This document shows, piece by piece, positions 17,070-25,895 of a stretch of DNA of 64,000 nucleotides. The position numbers were made by a program, and so were the translations under genes. The DNA is taken from positions 124,001 through 188,000 of the forward strand of contig NZ_QBKR01000002.1 in NCBI RefSeq assembly GCF_003054245.1, written 5' to 3'. The notes beneath the pieces were generated by a model, which did not search any database, was not told the origin of the DNA, and saw only the letters and a program-made list of their open reading frames with translations. Source of the stretch: Melghirimyces profundicolus. Its GTDB lineage: Bacteria; Bacillota; Bacilli; Thermoactinomycetales; DSM-45169. Positions within the stretch are counted from its first letter, which is position 1; every line of letters begins with the position of its first letter.

Positions 17070-18185
17070 TCAGAGGGTCTTCGGTTCAAAGTGACCGGTG
17101 ATCTCCTGATGGCCGCCGTTTTTCGGATAGGACTCTTCCCGTTCCACCCCGAAGCGCTCCATGATGGGAAGGTCACTGGTGGAAAAGAGAAGGGCGTCTT
17201 CGGATCCCTCATTGTTATGCTCGTGCCACGCCCACCCGGGGACGACGAAGTAATCCCCTTCCGACCAATCGAACCGGGTCCCGTTGATGATCGAACACCC
17301 GGAGCCGCGGAACACATGGTAGATGGTGGAATGGGTGTGCCGGTGGGCCTTGGACCGGAAACCGGCCGGAAGCTTCTGCATCCAAGCGGCAATGTTCGGA
17401 TTGGCGGTCGCCCCGCTGGAAGGATTGAGGAACTCCACCGCCACCCCGTCATGGGGATCCGGCTCGAATTGGGAGAGGGAGTCCAAGCTGGACCGGGTCT
17501 GCTCCCACTTAAAGGCGCCGAGGGGGGCCGTCTGCGCCTTCCGGTCGGATACCGGGCGGACCAGACCTCCCGCGTAGCGGCGGGGGGAGTGGTCATCAGG
17601 CCGGGAAGGGGGCTCGATGTGGTCCGGATGGGGTTCGAAAAAGGTTCCCCCCAAGGCGTAAATAAAGGGAATGTCCAAGCAGTCCATCCAGATCATCGGT
17701 TCATCCCCGGGATGAGCATGGCCGTGCCACAGACCCAGGGGGGTGGTGAGAAAATCCCCCTCCTCCATGAAGAGGCGTTCCCCGTCCACGATGGAATAGG
17801 CCCCCTGGCCCTGGGTGATGAACCGGAGGGCGCTCTGGGTATGGCGGTGGGACGGAGCCGTTTCCCCCGGAAGGATCAGCTGCACCGCGGCGTACAGGGT
17901 GGGCGTGGCACACCCCCAGCCCCAGGGTTGGCGATCCTTCAGCCCGGGATTCTGCAGATAGATTGCCCGCCTCTCCCCGCCCCGGTCCGGGGTGAAGATC
18001 TCCCTCGCCTCCATCAGTTTTGTCCGTAGCGTCTCCCATTTCCACAGATACGGGATCGCCCCGGTGGTCGGCTCCTTGCAAGCCAACTCCGGGATCGCGC
18101 TCCAGAGCGGCCCCAGATCCAACTCTGCCAGCTCCCGGTTGAACCGTCGCACTTCCTCACTCTGCATGAAGGCTTGCGTTTCCAT
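17070..18185 (-). CDS. Gentisate 1,2-dioxygenase
   Basis: 371 aa bicupin Fe(II) ring-cleavage enzyme: gentisate + O2 to maleylpyruvate. The N-terminal cupin has HRHTQSALRFITQGQG with AYSIVDGERLFMEEGDFL; the C-terminal cupin has HRHTHSTIYHVFRGSG and GDYFVVPGWAWHEH. Length and order fit the family (about 340-380 aa). Start chosen at METQAFMQSEEV (ATG 18185) with GAGGAGG 8 nt upstream. The longer open frame reaches into the isomerase gene and is not used. Follows the DinB isomerase after 13 bp, in the same operon as fumarylpyruvate hydrolase. Confidence 0.92.
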   Translation of the reverse strand: METQAFMQSEEVRRFNRELAELDLGPLWSAIPELACKEPTTGAIPYLWKWETLRTKLMEAREIFTPDRGGERRAIYLQNPGLKDRQPWGWGCATPTLYAAVQLILPGETAPSHRHTQSALRFITQGQGAYSIVDGERLFMEEGDFLTTPLGLWHGHAHPGDEPMIWMDCLDIPFIYALGGTFFEPHPDHIEPPSRPDDHSPRRYAGGLVRPVSDRKAQTAPLGAFKWEQTRSSLDSLSQFEPDPHDGVAVEFLNPSSGATANPNIAAWMQKLPAGFRSKAHRHTHSTIYHVFRGSGCSIINGTRFDWSEGDYFVVPGWAWHEHNNEGSEDALLFSTSDLPIMERFGVEREESYPKNGGHQEITGHFEPKTL

Positions 18186-18198
18186 CGGAATCGCCTCC

Positions 18199-18693
18199 TC
18201 AAAGGGTGTTCCGTTCCCGAAGACTTCCCAGAATCCGGTCGATCTGTCGAATGTGCCGGTCGAGGTGCTCCACCATGAAATGGTCCAGCAGAAAGGACAT
18301 GGGACGCGTTCCGAACTTCGGGTTCCGGTGGGGGGCCTCCACATCGAGATCTTCTTCCCGGAGTCCGGCCAAAACCGTATCCGCCCATTCCCCGCTTTCC
18401 CCGATCTCTTCGATCACCTTGGACGGATTCCGGTCCCCCGCCTGTGCCACCGCCTTCAGGCGCCCTTCGTGGTCCATCCCCCGCCCCCAGGGACCCGGGG
18501 ACTGGACCACGCGCTTCAGTTCGTTGATCCAAAAAACATTGGCTTCCGCCACATGACACAACACTTCCTGCGCCGACCACTCCCCGGGGGCGGGTTTTTG
18601 GCGGAGCGTCCCTTCTTCCAATCCTTCCACCCGGGTGACCAGGGAGTCGATCCGTTCACCGATTTGCCGCCGATATCGATTCAGCCGTTCCAC
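18199..18693 (-). CDS. DinB-type thiol-dependent isomerase (probable maleylpyruvate isomerase)
   Basis: 164 aa DinB/YfiT four-helix bundle. Metal-ligand histidines are visible in WSAQEVLCHVAEAN and in HFMVEHLDRHIRQID. In actinobacteria and bacilli DinB-fold enzymes use mycothiol or bacillithiol to isomerise maleylpyruvate to fumarylpyruvate, and this gene sits exactly between gentisate dioxygenase and fumarylpyruvate hydrolase. GTG 18693 has GGGAGG 7 nt upstream and is preferred to ATG 18714. It overlaps the end of the hydrolase gene by 38 bp. The cofactor thiol is an inference (bacillithiol expected in Bacillales). Confidence 0.75.
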   Translation of the reverse strand: MERLNRYRRQIGERIDSLVTRVEGLEEGTLRQKPAPGEWSAQEVLCHVAEANVFWINELKRVVQSPGPWGRGMDHEGRLKAVAQAGDRNPSKVIEEIGESGEWADTVLAGLREEDLDVEAPHRNPKFGTRPMSFLLDHFMVEHLDRHIRQIDRILGSLRERNTL

Positions 18694-19636
18694 GGTGATT
18701 CCTCCCTTCAGCACGAACTCTGTTTTCCAGCACTCCGATGCTTTCCACTTCGATCCGGACCCGATCCCCGTCGTTCAAAAACACGGGCGGTTTCCGGGCG
18801 AACCCGACCCCTCCGGGAGTGCCGGTGCAAATGACATCGCCGGGTTCCAGGGTCATCAGTTCCGATAGGAACTCCACCAACCGGGCGACGTCAAACACCA
18901 GTTGCCGGGTGTTGCTCCGTTGCCGTTCCTCCCCGTTCACCCACAGGGCGATCTCCAGGTTGCCCGGATCCGGAATCTCGTCCCGGGTGACCAAACACGG
19001 TCCCATCGGGGCGCTTCCATCCAGGGTTTTCCCCTGCAGCCACTGGATGGTCCGCTTCTGAAGATCCCGGGCGGAGACATCGTTGACGATGGTGTACCCC
19101 GCCACGTAGTCCAGGGCCTCATCCCGGCTCACGTTTTTGGTGCGCCGGCCGATGACGAAGGCGAACTCTGCCTCGTAATCCAACTTCTCCGTGACCGGGG
19201 GCAACGGAATCTCATCCCCGGGTCCGATGACCGTGTTGGCAAACTTGGCGAAAATCACCGGAAACTCGGGCTCTTCCCGTCCCATCTCCCGGATATGGTC
19301 GCGGTAGTTGAGCCCCACACACAGGATTTTCCCAGGGGCGGGGACGGGAGCGGCCAGACGTACCGCTTCGCGGGAGTGAACCGTTCCCGGCGGCAGCCGG
19401 TCCCCGTGTTCCCGGACATACTCCACCGCCTTTTCCGCCTGTTTCAGGCTTTCCTCTCCCCCCTGCAAAAACGGGGTGATCTCTTTCGGAACCCAAGCAT
19501 CAGCAAGAGCTTCGGACCGCGGATTCCCCTCCGCTTTCAACCACGCACGGCACGCCCGGTTCAGGTCGATCACCCGGTCACCGTCCAGGCAACCGAGCCG
19601 GTGTCCTTCCCCCTCATGAAACGTGACCAATCGCAT
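18656..19636 (-). CDS. Fumarylpyruvate hydrolase (FAH family)
   Basis: 326 aa. FAH fold with GKILCVGLNYRDHIREMG near 100, metal ligands in DYEAEFAFVIGR (E-x-E) and NDVSARDLQ, and the signature TGTPGGVGFARKPP near 270. Hydrolyses fumarylpyruvate to fumarate and pyruvate, the last step of gentisate degradation. ATG 19636 has AAGG 8 nt upstream; ATG 19642 and GTG 19645 are in frame just before it. Ends inside the DinB gene. A cre-like site lies between this gene and the monooxygenase. Confidence 0.88.
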   Translation of the reverse strand: MRLVTFHEGEGHRLGCLDGDRVIDLNRACRAWLKAEGNPRSEALADAWVPKEITPFLQGGEESLKQAEKAVEYVREHGDRLPPGTVHSREAVRLAAPVPAPGKILCVGLNYRDHIREMGREEPEFPVIFAKFANTVIGPGDEIPLPPVTEKLDYEAEFAFVIGRRTKNVSRDEALDYVAGYTIVNDVSARDLQKRTIQWLQGKTLDGSAPMGPCLVTRDEIPDPGNLEIALWVNGEERQRSNTRQLVFDVARLVEFLSELMTLEPGDVICTGTPGGVGFARKPPVFLNDGDRVRIEVESIGVLENRVRAEGRNHRGTAESISAANR

Positions 19637-19670
19637 TTTCATCACCTTCCCTGTGGTTTGGTACGAATAC

Positions 19671-19684
19671 AGAAACCGCTTTCA
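19671..19684. promoter_or_regulatory. cre-like site upstream of fumarylpyruvate hydrolase
   Basis: AGAAACCGCTTTCA, reverse TGAAAGCGGTTTCT. Strong match to the CcpA cre consensus, 35 bp before the start codon, in the only intergenic gap between the monooxygenase and hydrolase genes. Confidence 0.5.
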
Positions 19685-19694
19685 AAAAGATCCA

Positions 19695-20924
19695 TCAATA
19701 CTTGGAAGCCATGGCCGGCGGGCCGGATTTCGGCCCGTAGGGACCCTCGTCGAGCCATCTACCCAACCGCGGCCACATCGGGGCCAGCGAGGCAGCCATG
19801 TACCGTTTCATCTTCATTCCCGCTGAACGCCCCTGAAGGTGATGCAAGGCCACCCCGGCAGCATCGCGGTTGTATTTGGCCGCCTGCAGGCGCTCATCGG
19901 CACAGGAGCGGATAACCCGTTGCGCCGAAGCGGGATCCTCCGTACGAAGGGCAGTATGGATGGCCCGGGCTGCCGCAATTGCATCCGCGACGCCGGAATT
20001 CATCCCACGGGCTCCGAAGGGGGCGAAGAGGTGGGCCGCTTCCCCGGCCAAAAGCACCCGACCGTTCGGATCGGTGAACGCCTTCGCCACCACCTGGAGA
20101 AACCGATACGTCGACACCCATGTCACGCGGTCGGCGTATTTGTCATCCATCACCTTGGGCAGCCACTTCCTTACCCCTTCGGAACCGCTGTATTCATCGA
20201 TGTCGTCCCCGTCGAAGAGTTGAAGGTCGATCCGCCATCCCCCGGCGAAGGGAACAAAAAGCACGTTCCGCCCGCCGACGGCCGGATGGTGGTAGTGGAA
20301 AACCCGCTCCAGCGGCATGGGGTTTTCCGGGTCTTCCTTCACATCCACCACGATGAACGTGTTGGCCGAGCGGCTCCCTTCCATCCCGATGTCCAACCCA
20401 CGGCGGATAGCGGAACGGGCCCCGTCCGCCCCGATGAGGTAATCGGATTTCCAAAGGGTTCCGTCTTCCGTCGTCACGGTGACCTGGTCACGGTCCGTGT
20501 CCACCTCCCGCACCGGGGCGTTCCAGATAAACTCCACCCCGGCCTCTTGGCAAGCCTGATGAAGGTCCCGTTCCACCTCCACTTGGGGTAAGCTGGTGAA
20601 CGGGGGCAACTTTTCGGGGTCCGGGGACGGATACTTTTTCAGGTAAACCTCCTTCCCTTTCCACATCGTTCGTTTGATCGGCCAAACCAAGCCTTTTTCA
20701 GCCAAGGTGTAACCCAGTGATGGAGAGATCTCCTCCAGCAGTTTCAAGGTCGCCCGGTGCACGAAGATTGCACGGCTTCCCGGACGAATCCGGTTCTCCG
20801 GTTCCGCTTCCAACACCGTGACCGGGACTCCGTGACGCTTGAGCGCCAGGGCCGCCGTCAACCCCACAGGACCGGCTCCGGCCACCAACGCGGACCGGCG
20901 TTCACGGTAATGGTCATCCGTCAC
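19695..20924 (-). CDS. FAD-dependent aromatic monooxygenase (UbiH/PHBH type)
   Basis: 409 aa group A flavin hydroxylase. Rossmann motif VAGAGPVGLTAALALKRHG at residues 14-32, DG motif LIGADGARSAIRRGL near 155, and the FAD-ribityl motif LLAGEAAHLFAPFGARGMN near 280 (GEAAH instead of the common GDAAH). Starts with GTG 20924 behind GGGGG. First gene of the aromatic operon. Candidate reactions, all yielding gentisate or its CoA ester: 3-hydroxybenzoate 6-hydroxylation, salicyl-CoA 5-hydroxylation, or 4-hydroxybenzoyl-CoA 1-hydroxylation with carboxyl shift. The CoA ligase and thioesterase in the operon favour a CoA substrate. Confidence 0.85.
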   Translation of the reverse strand: MTDDHYRERRSALVAGAGPVGLTAALALKRHGVPVTVLEAEPENRIRPGSRAIFVHRATLKLLEEISPSLGYTLAEKGLVWPIKRTMWKGKEVYLKKYPSPDPEKLPPFTSLPQVEVERDLHQACQEAGVEFIWNAPVREVDTDRDQVTVTTEDGTLWKSDYLIGADGARSAIRRGLDIGMEGSRSANTFIVVDVKEDPENPMPLERVFHYHHPAVGGRNVLFVPFAGGWRIDLQLFDGDDIDEYSGSEGVRKWLPKVMDDKYADRVTWVSTYRFLQVVAKAFTDPNGRVLLAGEAAHLFAPFGARGMNSGVADAIAAARAIHTALRTEDPASAQRVIRSCADERLQAAKYNRDAAGVALHHLQGRSAGMKMKRYMAASLAPMWPRLGRWLDEGPYGPKSGPPAMASKY

Positions 20925-20961
20925 ATTCCATCCCCCTATCCATCGGTTGTTTTTTCACCGT

Positions 20962-20975
20962 CGAAACCGCTTACA
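20962..20975. promoter_or_regulatory. cre-like site upstream of the aromatic operon
   Basis: CGAAACCGCTTACA, reverse TGTAAGCGGTTTCG. Matches the cre consensus with two deviations, 38 bp upstream of the monooxygenase start. Third such site in the cluster. Confidence 0.45.
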
Positions 20976-21132
20976 TTTCAATGGAAAAAACGGTGTATTC
21001 TGCGGAATAGGTTGCCTTACCCCCAAAAGTTTTCCGGGAAGTGGGTAAACCTTCCTTCCGTTCCCCCTTTCATCCGGGTTGCGCGTCTTTTGTTGGCCAG
21101 TATATAGTGATCGTGACCACGGCAAAAGTCCG

Positions 21133-21153
21133 TTGTTCTTATATTCGGAACAA
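21133..21153. promoter_or_regulatory. Candidate IclR operator in the divergent promoter region
   Basis: Perfect inverted repeat TTGTTC (21133-21138) - 9 nt - GAACAA (21148-21153). In addition, TATTCGGA occurs twice (21142 and 21172). The element lies between the divergent monooxygenase operon and the IclR gene, 36 bp before the IclR start, where an autoregulating IclR protein would bind. Confidence 0.45.
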
Positions 21154-21188
21154 TCTAAGGAAAACAATAAATATTCGGAGGGAACAGT

Positions 21189-21959
21189 ATGTCGGAACCC
21201 CGCAGAGTTTACCTCTTGAATTCCGTCAAAAACGCCATGCGCATTCTCCATCTGTATACAGAAGACCGTCAAGAACTGGGCATCAGCGACATGGCCCGCA
21301 GGTTGAAATTGAGTAAAAGCACCGTTCATCGTCTGGTGCAAACGCTGGAAGAAGAAGGATTTCTGGAAAAAAACAAACGGACCCAACGCTATCATCTCGG
21401 CTGGAACCTGCTCCAGCTGAGCGGAGTGGTGATAAACCACATGGGCATGTTCCGCGAGGCGATTCCCCTCATCGAGAACCTGGCGCAAAAATGGGGGGAA
21501 GCGGTCCACATCGGCATCCTGGAAGGAGCTGAATTTGTTTATCTGCATAAAGCGGAAGGTCCGGATCCGGCAGAGCTCCTTTCCCACATTGGCAAACGGA
21601 ACCCCGCTTCCTGCACCAGCGGGGGAAAGATCCTGCTCGCCCATCTCCCGGAAAAATACCTTGCTCCCATTTTGGAGCAAGGCTTGCCCGGCTGCGGGCC
21701 CCGATCCATCACGGATCCAAAAGACTTCCGCCGCCACCTGAAAGAGATCCGGGAAACAGGCTATGTCATCAGTGTGGACGAGCTTCATCCGGGAGCCGTC
21801 AGCATCGCCACCCCCATCCGGGACTACACCGGCGAAATGGTGGCCGCCCTCAGTATGGCGGGCCCCACCGACCGGATCCCCGAAGCAAAATTCGCCGCCA
21901 TAGCAGACGACGTCGTCCGCTATGGCGGGGAGATATCCCAACAACTTGGTTATTTTTGA
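21189..21959 (+). CDS. IclR-family regulator, divergent from the aromatic operon
   Basis: 256 aa. Winged helix about 10-70 (LGISDMARRLKLSKSTVHRL), effector domain with HIGKRNPASCTSGGKILLA and VDELHPGAVSIATPIRD. RBS CGGAGGG before ATG 21189. The divergent position makes it the probable regulator of the gentisate operon. It is a paralogue of the IclR protein encoded inside the operon (both have KRNPxxCTS and ELHxG). After the stop, 21960-22097 is AT-rich and holds no gene that I can support. Confidence 0.9.
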   Translation: MSEPRRVYLLNSVKNAMRILHLYTEDRQELGISDMARRLKLSKSTVHRLVQTLEEEGFLEKNKRTQRYHLGWNLLQLSGVVINHMGMFREAIPLIENLAQKWGEAVHIGILEGAEFVYLHKAEGPDPAELLSHIGKRNPASCTSGGKILLAHLPEKYLAPILEQGLPGCGPRSITDPKDFRRHLKEIRETGYVISVDELHPGAVSIATPIRDYTGEMVAALSMAGPTDRIPEAKFAAIADDVVRYGGEISQQLGYF

Positions 21960-22097
21960 TATTCTCCTAAACACTATGATGAGGAGGAATTAGGCTTTCG
22001 GAGACAATGTGGAATATACGAAAAATTGAGTTAATATTGGACGATTTTTTCAGAAAATGGAAATTGGACCTTAATAAGATATAGACATAAAATCTGC

Positions 22098-22124
22098 ACC
22101 TCTCCCGGATTTGCCGAGAGAGGT
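22098..22124 (-). terminator. Terminator at the end of the ethanolamine operon
   Basis: Stem ACCTCTC (22098-22104) / GAGAGGT (22118-22124) around CCGGATTTGCCGA. Read on the minus strand it is followed by GCAGATTTTATG. It lies just beyond the EutS stop at 22130. Confidence 0.65.
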
Positions 22125-22129
22125 ACGGC

Positions 22130-22471
22130 CTAAGATTTGGTGATATTAGAAGGTGTATAGCCCAAGTTGGTCTTCAAAAACTCGTTGATGTCATTTAAGG
22201 CTGTCTCCACGTCGGAGACCGAACCCACTAGAACTAGGCTGCCGGTGAACCGGTCCAGGAAGCCAAGGGAAACATTGGAGCTTTTGGTGGCAATGTCCCC
22301 CGCTATGATGACGGTTTCACTGGGGGTGAGGGTTAAGATCCCCAGGGCTCCACTCCTGTCGATTCCCAACTTGTCAAACATATCCTGATCCGGGTTTGAG
22401 ATCAGATGGCTGAGGGTGACTTGCTTTCCGGGAACAAACTCCTGAATAAACCGCTTTTTTTCTTCCGACAC
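22130..22471 (-). CDS. eutS: EutS microcompartment shell protein
   Basis: 113 aa, the usual EutS length. RFIQEFVPGKQVTLSHLI at the N-terminus and the core LGILTLTPSETVIIAGDIA, SLGFLDRFTGSLVLVGSV are EutS/PduU hallmarks (permuted BMC hexamer). Starts with GTG 22471 after GGAGGAGG. Last gene of the operon, 30 bp after malate dehydrogenase. It forms part of the shell that encloses ethanolamine catabolism. Confidence 0.92.
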   Translation of the reverse strand: MSEEKKRFIQEFVPGKQVTLSHLISNPDQDMFDKLGIDRSGALGILTLTPSETVIIAGDIATKSSNVSLGFLDRFTGSLVLVGSVSDVETALNDINEFLKTNLGYTPSNITKS

Positions 22472-22500
22472 GCCAGCACCTCCTCCCTTCTCCCTTCTTT

Positions 22501-23448
<948 letters not shown>

Positions 23449-23727
23449 TCAATCTTTTGCGTTGAACAGTGACTGATGTACCGATCGATCCGGGCGCGGG
23501 ATCAGGTGGTGGGAAACCAGCTCCCCCACCCGTTTGGCTGCCCCGGCCCCGGCATCGAGAGCCGCCCGCACGGCCCCCACGTCCCCTTCCACGAGAATGG
23601 TCACCAGGGCACCGTCCACTTTTTCCTGTTTGACGAAACGGACGTCCGCCGCTTTGACCATCGCATCCGCCGCCTCCATGGAACCGATGAGACCGCGGGT
23701 TTCAATCATACCCATGGCTTTGCTCAA
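23449..23727 (-). CDS. BMC-H shell protein (EutM/PduA type)
   Basis: 92 aa single BMC domain: MGMIETRGLIGSMEAADAMV, DGALVTILVEGDVGAV and HHLIPRPD. Forms the hexameric tiles of the shell. Start TTG 23727 overlaps the EutN stop by 4 bp (TTGA) with GGAGGG 8 nt upstream; an ATG four codons further on is the alternative. It is a second BMC-H besides the one at 25551, from which it differs mainly in the C-terminal tail. Confidence 0.92.
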   Translation of the reverse strand: MSKAMGMIETRGLIGSMEAADAMVKAADVRFVKQEKVDGALVTILVEGDVGAVRAALDAGAGAAKRVGELVSHHLIPRPDRSVHQSLFNAKD

Positions 23728-24005
23728 GATTGCTTCCCTCCTTCCAGATCAACCGAATCGATGATTCCCACCACTGCCGCATCCACCGCCGTCTCTGTAT
23801 TGGACAGGATAAAACGCGCCGAGCTCCCCTCTGTCACTATCACTTTGTCCCGGTCTCCCGCACCGATTTGATCCACTGCCACGATCACTTCGCCCGCCGG
23901 TTCTCCCGAGGCGTCCTCGGGTTGGATCACCAGGAATTTAAGGCCCTGAAACTTTCCCTCTTTGCGGGTGGCCCATACTTTGCCGATCACGGTGCCGATT
24001 CTCAT
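23724..24005 (-). CDS. eutN: EutN/CcmL pentameric vertex protein
   Basis: 93 aa. MRIGTVIGKVWATRKEGKFQ, LKFLVIQPED, GEVIVAVDQIGAGDRDKVIV and AAVVGIIDSVDL are typical of the EutN/CcmL (BMC-P) family that closes the vertices of the polyhedral shell. ATG 24005 chosen because the family begins M-x-I-G-x-V; the frame is open a little further upstream. Overlaps the next BMC-H gene by 4 bp. Confidence 0.93.
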   Translation of the reverse strand: MRIGTVIGKVWATRKEGKFQGLKFLVIQPEDASGEPAGEVIVAVDQIGAGDRDKVIVTEGSSARFILSNTETAVDAAVVGIIDSVDLEGGKQS

Positions 24006-24021
24006 GGTTCCACCGCCCTTC

Positions 24022-24735
24022 CTACATTTCCAAATCAATTACTTGGACATTGATTTTCCGTTCCCGGACGAAATCCTTCGCCAGTGGAGTAACCAGCGTG
24101 GAGGAAGAAACGACCACCGTACTGCCCTCGGGCAAGGATTGCACCTTCTCCGCATCCAACAGCAGTACATCAAGGAACCTTGGATCCCCGACGGCGAAGG
24201 ACCCGCGGATCTCTTCCGGGGTGGTTACCACCGTGGCACCGTAGGAACGCAGTTCATGCACGCATTCGAGGATTTTCCGGCAATAGGGGTTTATCCGGTT
24301 TCCGGGTTTCTCCCGTGTCGTCCACAAGAGGTGCTTTTCCGGGACCAAGCAGACCTCTTTCTCTTTTAACAAGGAACGGGCCAATAACCGGGTCGGAAAT
24401 GTGTCGGCGATCTGCCGCGCCCCTTTGACCAGAGTATCTTGGTCTACTCCGAGGAAAATCATCCGTTCCGCCTGGGTCAGTTCCCGGTCCCAAAGGGCTT
24501 CATCCGCTTCCCAGGAGTGAACGGCTTCATATCTGTTCGGATCTGCCAAGCTTCTCTCCGGCGTAAAGAGTACGAGGTCCCACCTTTTCTCCAACTCTTC
24601 CAACCGGATTTGACCGGAATCGGTCATCGCTTCGGACCAGCAGACAGCAACCGCTCTTTTCCGTGTGGGACCCTGTTTCATCAGTCTCTCAACCACTTCT
24701 TCGACGATCTGTCGCACTAACTCCCGATCGGCCAT
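24022..24735 (-). CDS. Ethanolamine-operon protein with encapsulation-type N-terminus (flavoprotein-like)
   Basis: 237 aa. Residues 1-21 (ADRELVRQIVEEVVERLMKQ) form an amphipathic helix like the targeting peptides of microcompartment enzymes. The rest has a Rossmann-like pattern (KRAVAVCWSE, DLVLFTP, ERMIFLGVDQDTLVKGARQI, TVVVSSSTLVTPLAKDF). It resembles the uncharacterised family found in Firmicute ethanolamine operons and phosphopantothenoylcysteine-decarboxylase-like flavoproteins. Overlaps pduL by 19 bp. Function unknown; the N-terminus suggests that it is cargo. No catalytic residue can be named. Confidence 0.65.
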   Translation of the reverse strand: MADRELVRQIVEEVVERLMKQGPTRKRAVAVCWSEAMTDSGQIRLEELEKRWDLVLFTPERSLADPNRYEAVHSWEADEALWDRELTQAERMIFLGVDQDTLVKGARQIADTFPTRLLARSLLKEKEVCLVPEKHLLWTTREKPGNRINPYCRKILECVHELRSYGATVVTTPEEIRGSFAVGDPRFLDVLLLDAEKVQSLPEGSTVVVSSSTLVTPLAKDFVRERKINVQVIDLEM

Positions 24736-25388
24736 GGCTCCACCCCCGACTTTTTAACGAGGCGGACTGTTTCCCCGGTCTTTAACATGGCGGCATTGGC
24801 CTCATCGGTGTCAATGTGCATTTCCAAGCGATATTGATCACTGACCCGGATCAAAACCCGATCAAACGTGACATATCTGTCCCCGCCGGTTTCAACGCCG
24901 ACGTATTCGCCGTTTTGAACCCCGAATTCCAGCGCGTCCTTTGGTGTCATGTGGATATGACGCTTGGCGATGATCATTCCCTCCTCCACATGAACCGATC
25001 CCTTGGGTCCGATCAAGGTAACCGGCGCCGCTCCCTTTAAATCGCCGGATTCACGGAGGGGAGGATTGGATCCCAGTTTTACGGCGTCTGTCAAGGAAAC
25101 CTCCACCTGTGTGCGGCCGCGGGGCGGGCCAAGAATGCGGACCTTTTCCAACACACTCTTGCCTCCTGCCACCATCACGGTTTCCTCTGCGGCGTATTGA
25201 CCGGGTTGGGACAACGCTTTCCGCCTGGTGAGACGATACCCCTTTCCGAACAGCTTCTCCACATGATCGGGGGATAGGTGGACGTGCCGTGCGGACACGC
25301 CGATCGGGATGGTCCGAAACGGGTGTGCCTTTTGCTTTAATTGTCGGATCACCTGTTCCACGATCTTGTTGATCTCTGTGGCATGCAT
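24717..25388 (-). CDS. pduL: PduL-type phosphotransacylase (EutD role)
   Basis: 223 aa. Converts acetyl-CoA + Pi to acetyl phosphate + CoA inside the compartment. The N-terminus ATEINKIVEQVIRQLKQ is an encapsulation-peptide-like helix. Two PduL repeats with zinc-binding histidines: IGVSARHVHLSPDHVEKLFG near 31 and IIAKRHIHMTPKDALEFG near 145. I chose ATG 25388 (GGGAGGGGG upstream) because it puts the targeting helix at the end of the protein; ATG 25460 is open in the same frame and would add 24 residues. PduL rather than the Pta-type EutD supplies this step here. Confidence 0.9.
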   Translation of the reverse strand: MHATEINKIVEQVIRQLKQKAHPFRTIPIGVSARHVHLSPDHVEKLFGKGYRLTRRKALSQPGQYAAEETVMVAGGKSVLEKVRILGPPRGRTQVEVSLTDAVKLGSNPPLRESGDLKGAAPVTLIGPKGSVHVEEGMIIAKRHIHMTPKDALEFGVQNGEYVGVETGGDRYVTFDRVLIRVSDQYRLEMHIDTDEANAAMLKTGETVRLVKKSGVEPWPIGS

Positions 25389-25550
25389 CTTTGCCCCCTC
25401 CCTTCGTTCCGCCACCATGTGCTCGTCCTGCCGTTGGGCAGTCAGGGCGATCCGTTTCATCGGTGCCGCCTTTCACAGTGCCAAGCGGCTCTTGTTTGTT
25501 TCACAAGCATGCCTTCAGCCAAAACCTCCACCCATGCCGGCCTTCGGGAA

Positions 25551-25841
25551 TCATTCTTGTGCCGGCAATTTCGGCAGAATTTGCTCCAGTTCGTTGTGCG
25601 GCCGCGGAATCACATGGACCGAGAGGAGTTCACCGACCCGCTGTGCCGCCGCTGCTCCCGCGTCCGTCGCTGCTTTTACCGCACCGACATCACCCCGCAC
25701 CAGCACCGTAACCAAACCTCCGCCAACGTGCACTTTTCCCAACAAACGAACATTGGCCGCCTTGACCATCGCGTCTGCCGCTTCCACCGAACCGACCAAA
25801 CCTTTCGTTTCAACCATTCCCAATGCTGTGAATTCACTCAT
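25551..25841 (-). CDS. eutM: BMC-H shell protein (EutM type)
   Basis: 96 aa with BMC domain: [63 protein letters not shown] before ATG 25841. Probably the main facet hexamer. The 160 bp between this gene and pduL hold only a 24-codon frame without a good ribosome site. Confidence 0.92.
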   Translation of the reverse strand: MSEFTALGMVETKGLVGSVEAADAMVKAANVRLLGKVHVGGGLVTVLVRGDVGAVKAATDAGAAAAQRVGELLSVHVIPRPHNELEQILPKLPAQE

Positions 25842-25895
25842 TGTTGGATTCCTCCTCCATTATTTTCGTTTTCACTTAAATGGTGAACGAAGCCC

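Noticed and set aside
17039-17596. N-terminal extension of the IclR reading frame
   Set aside because: The extension is Arg/Pro-rich out-of-frame sequence of the gentisate dioxygenase gene; a proper start with ribosome site exists at 17038.
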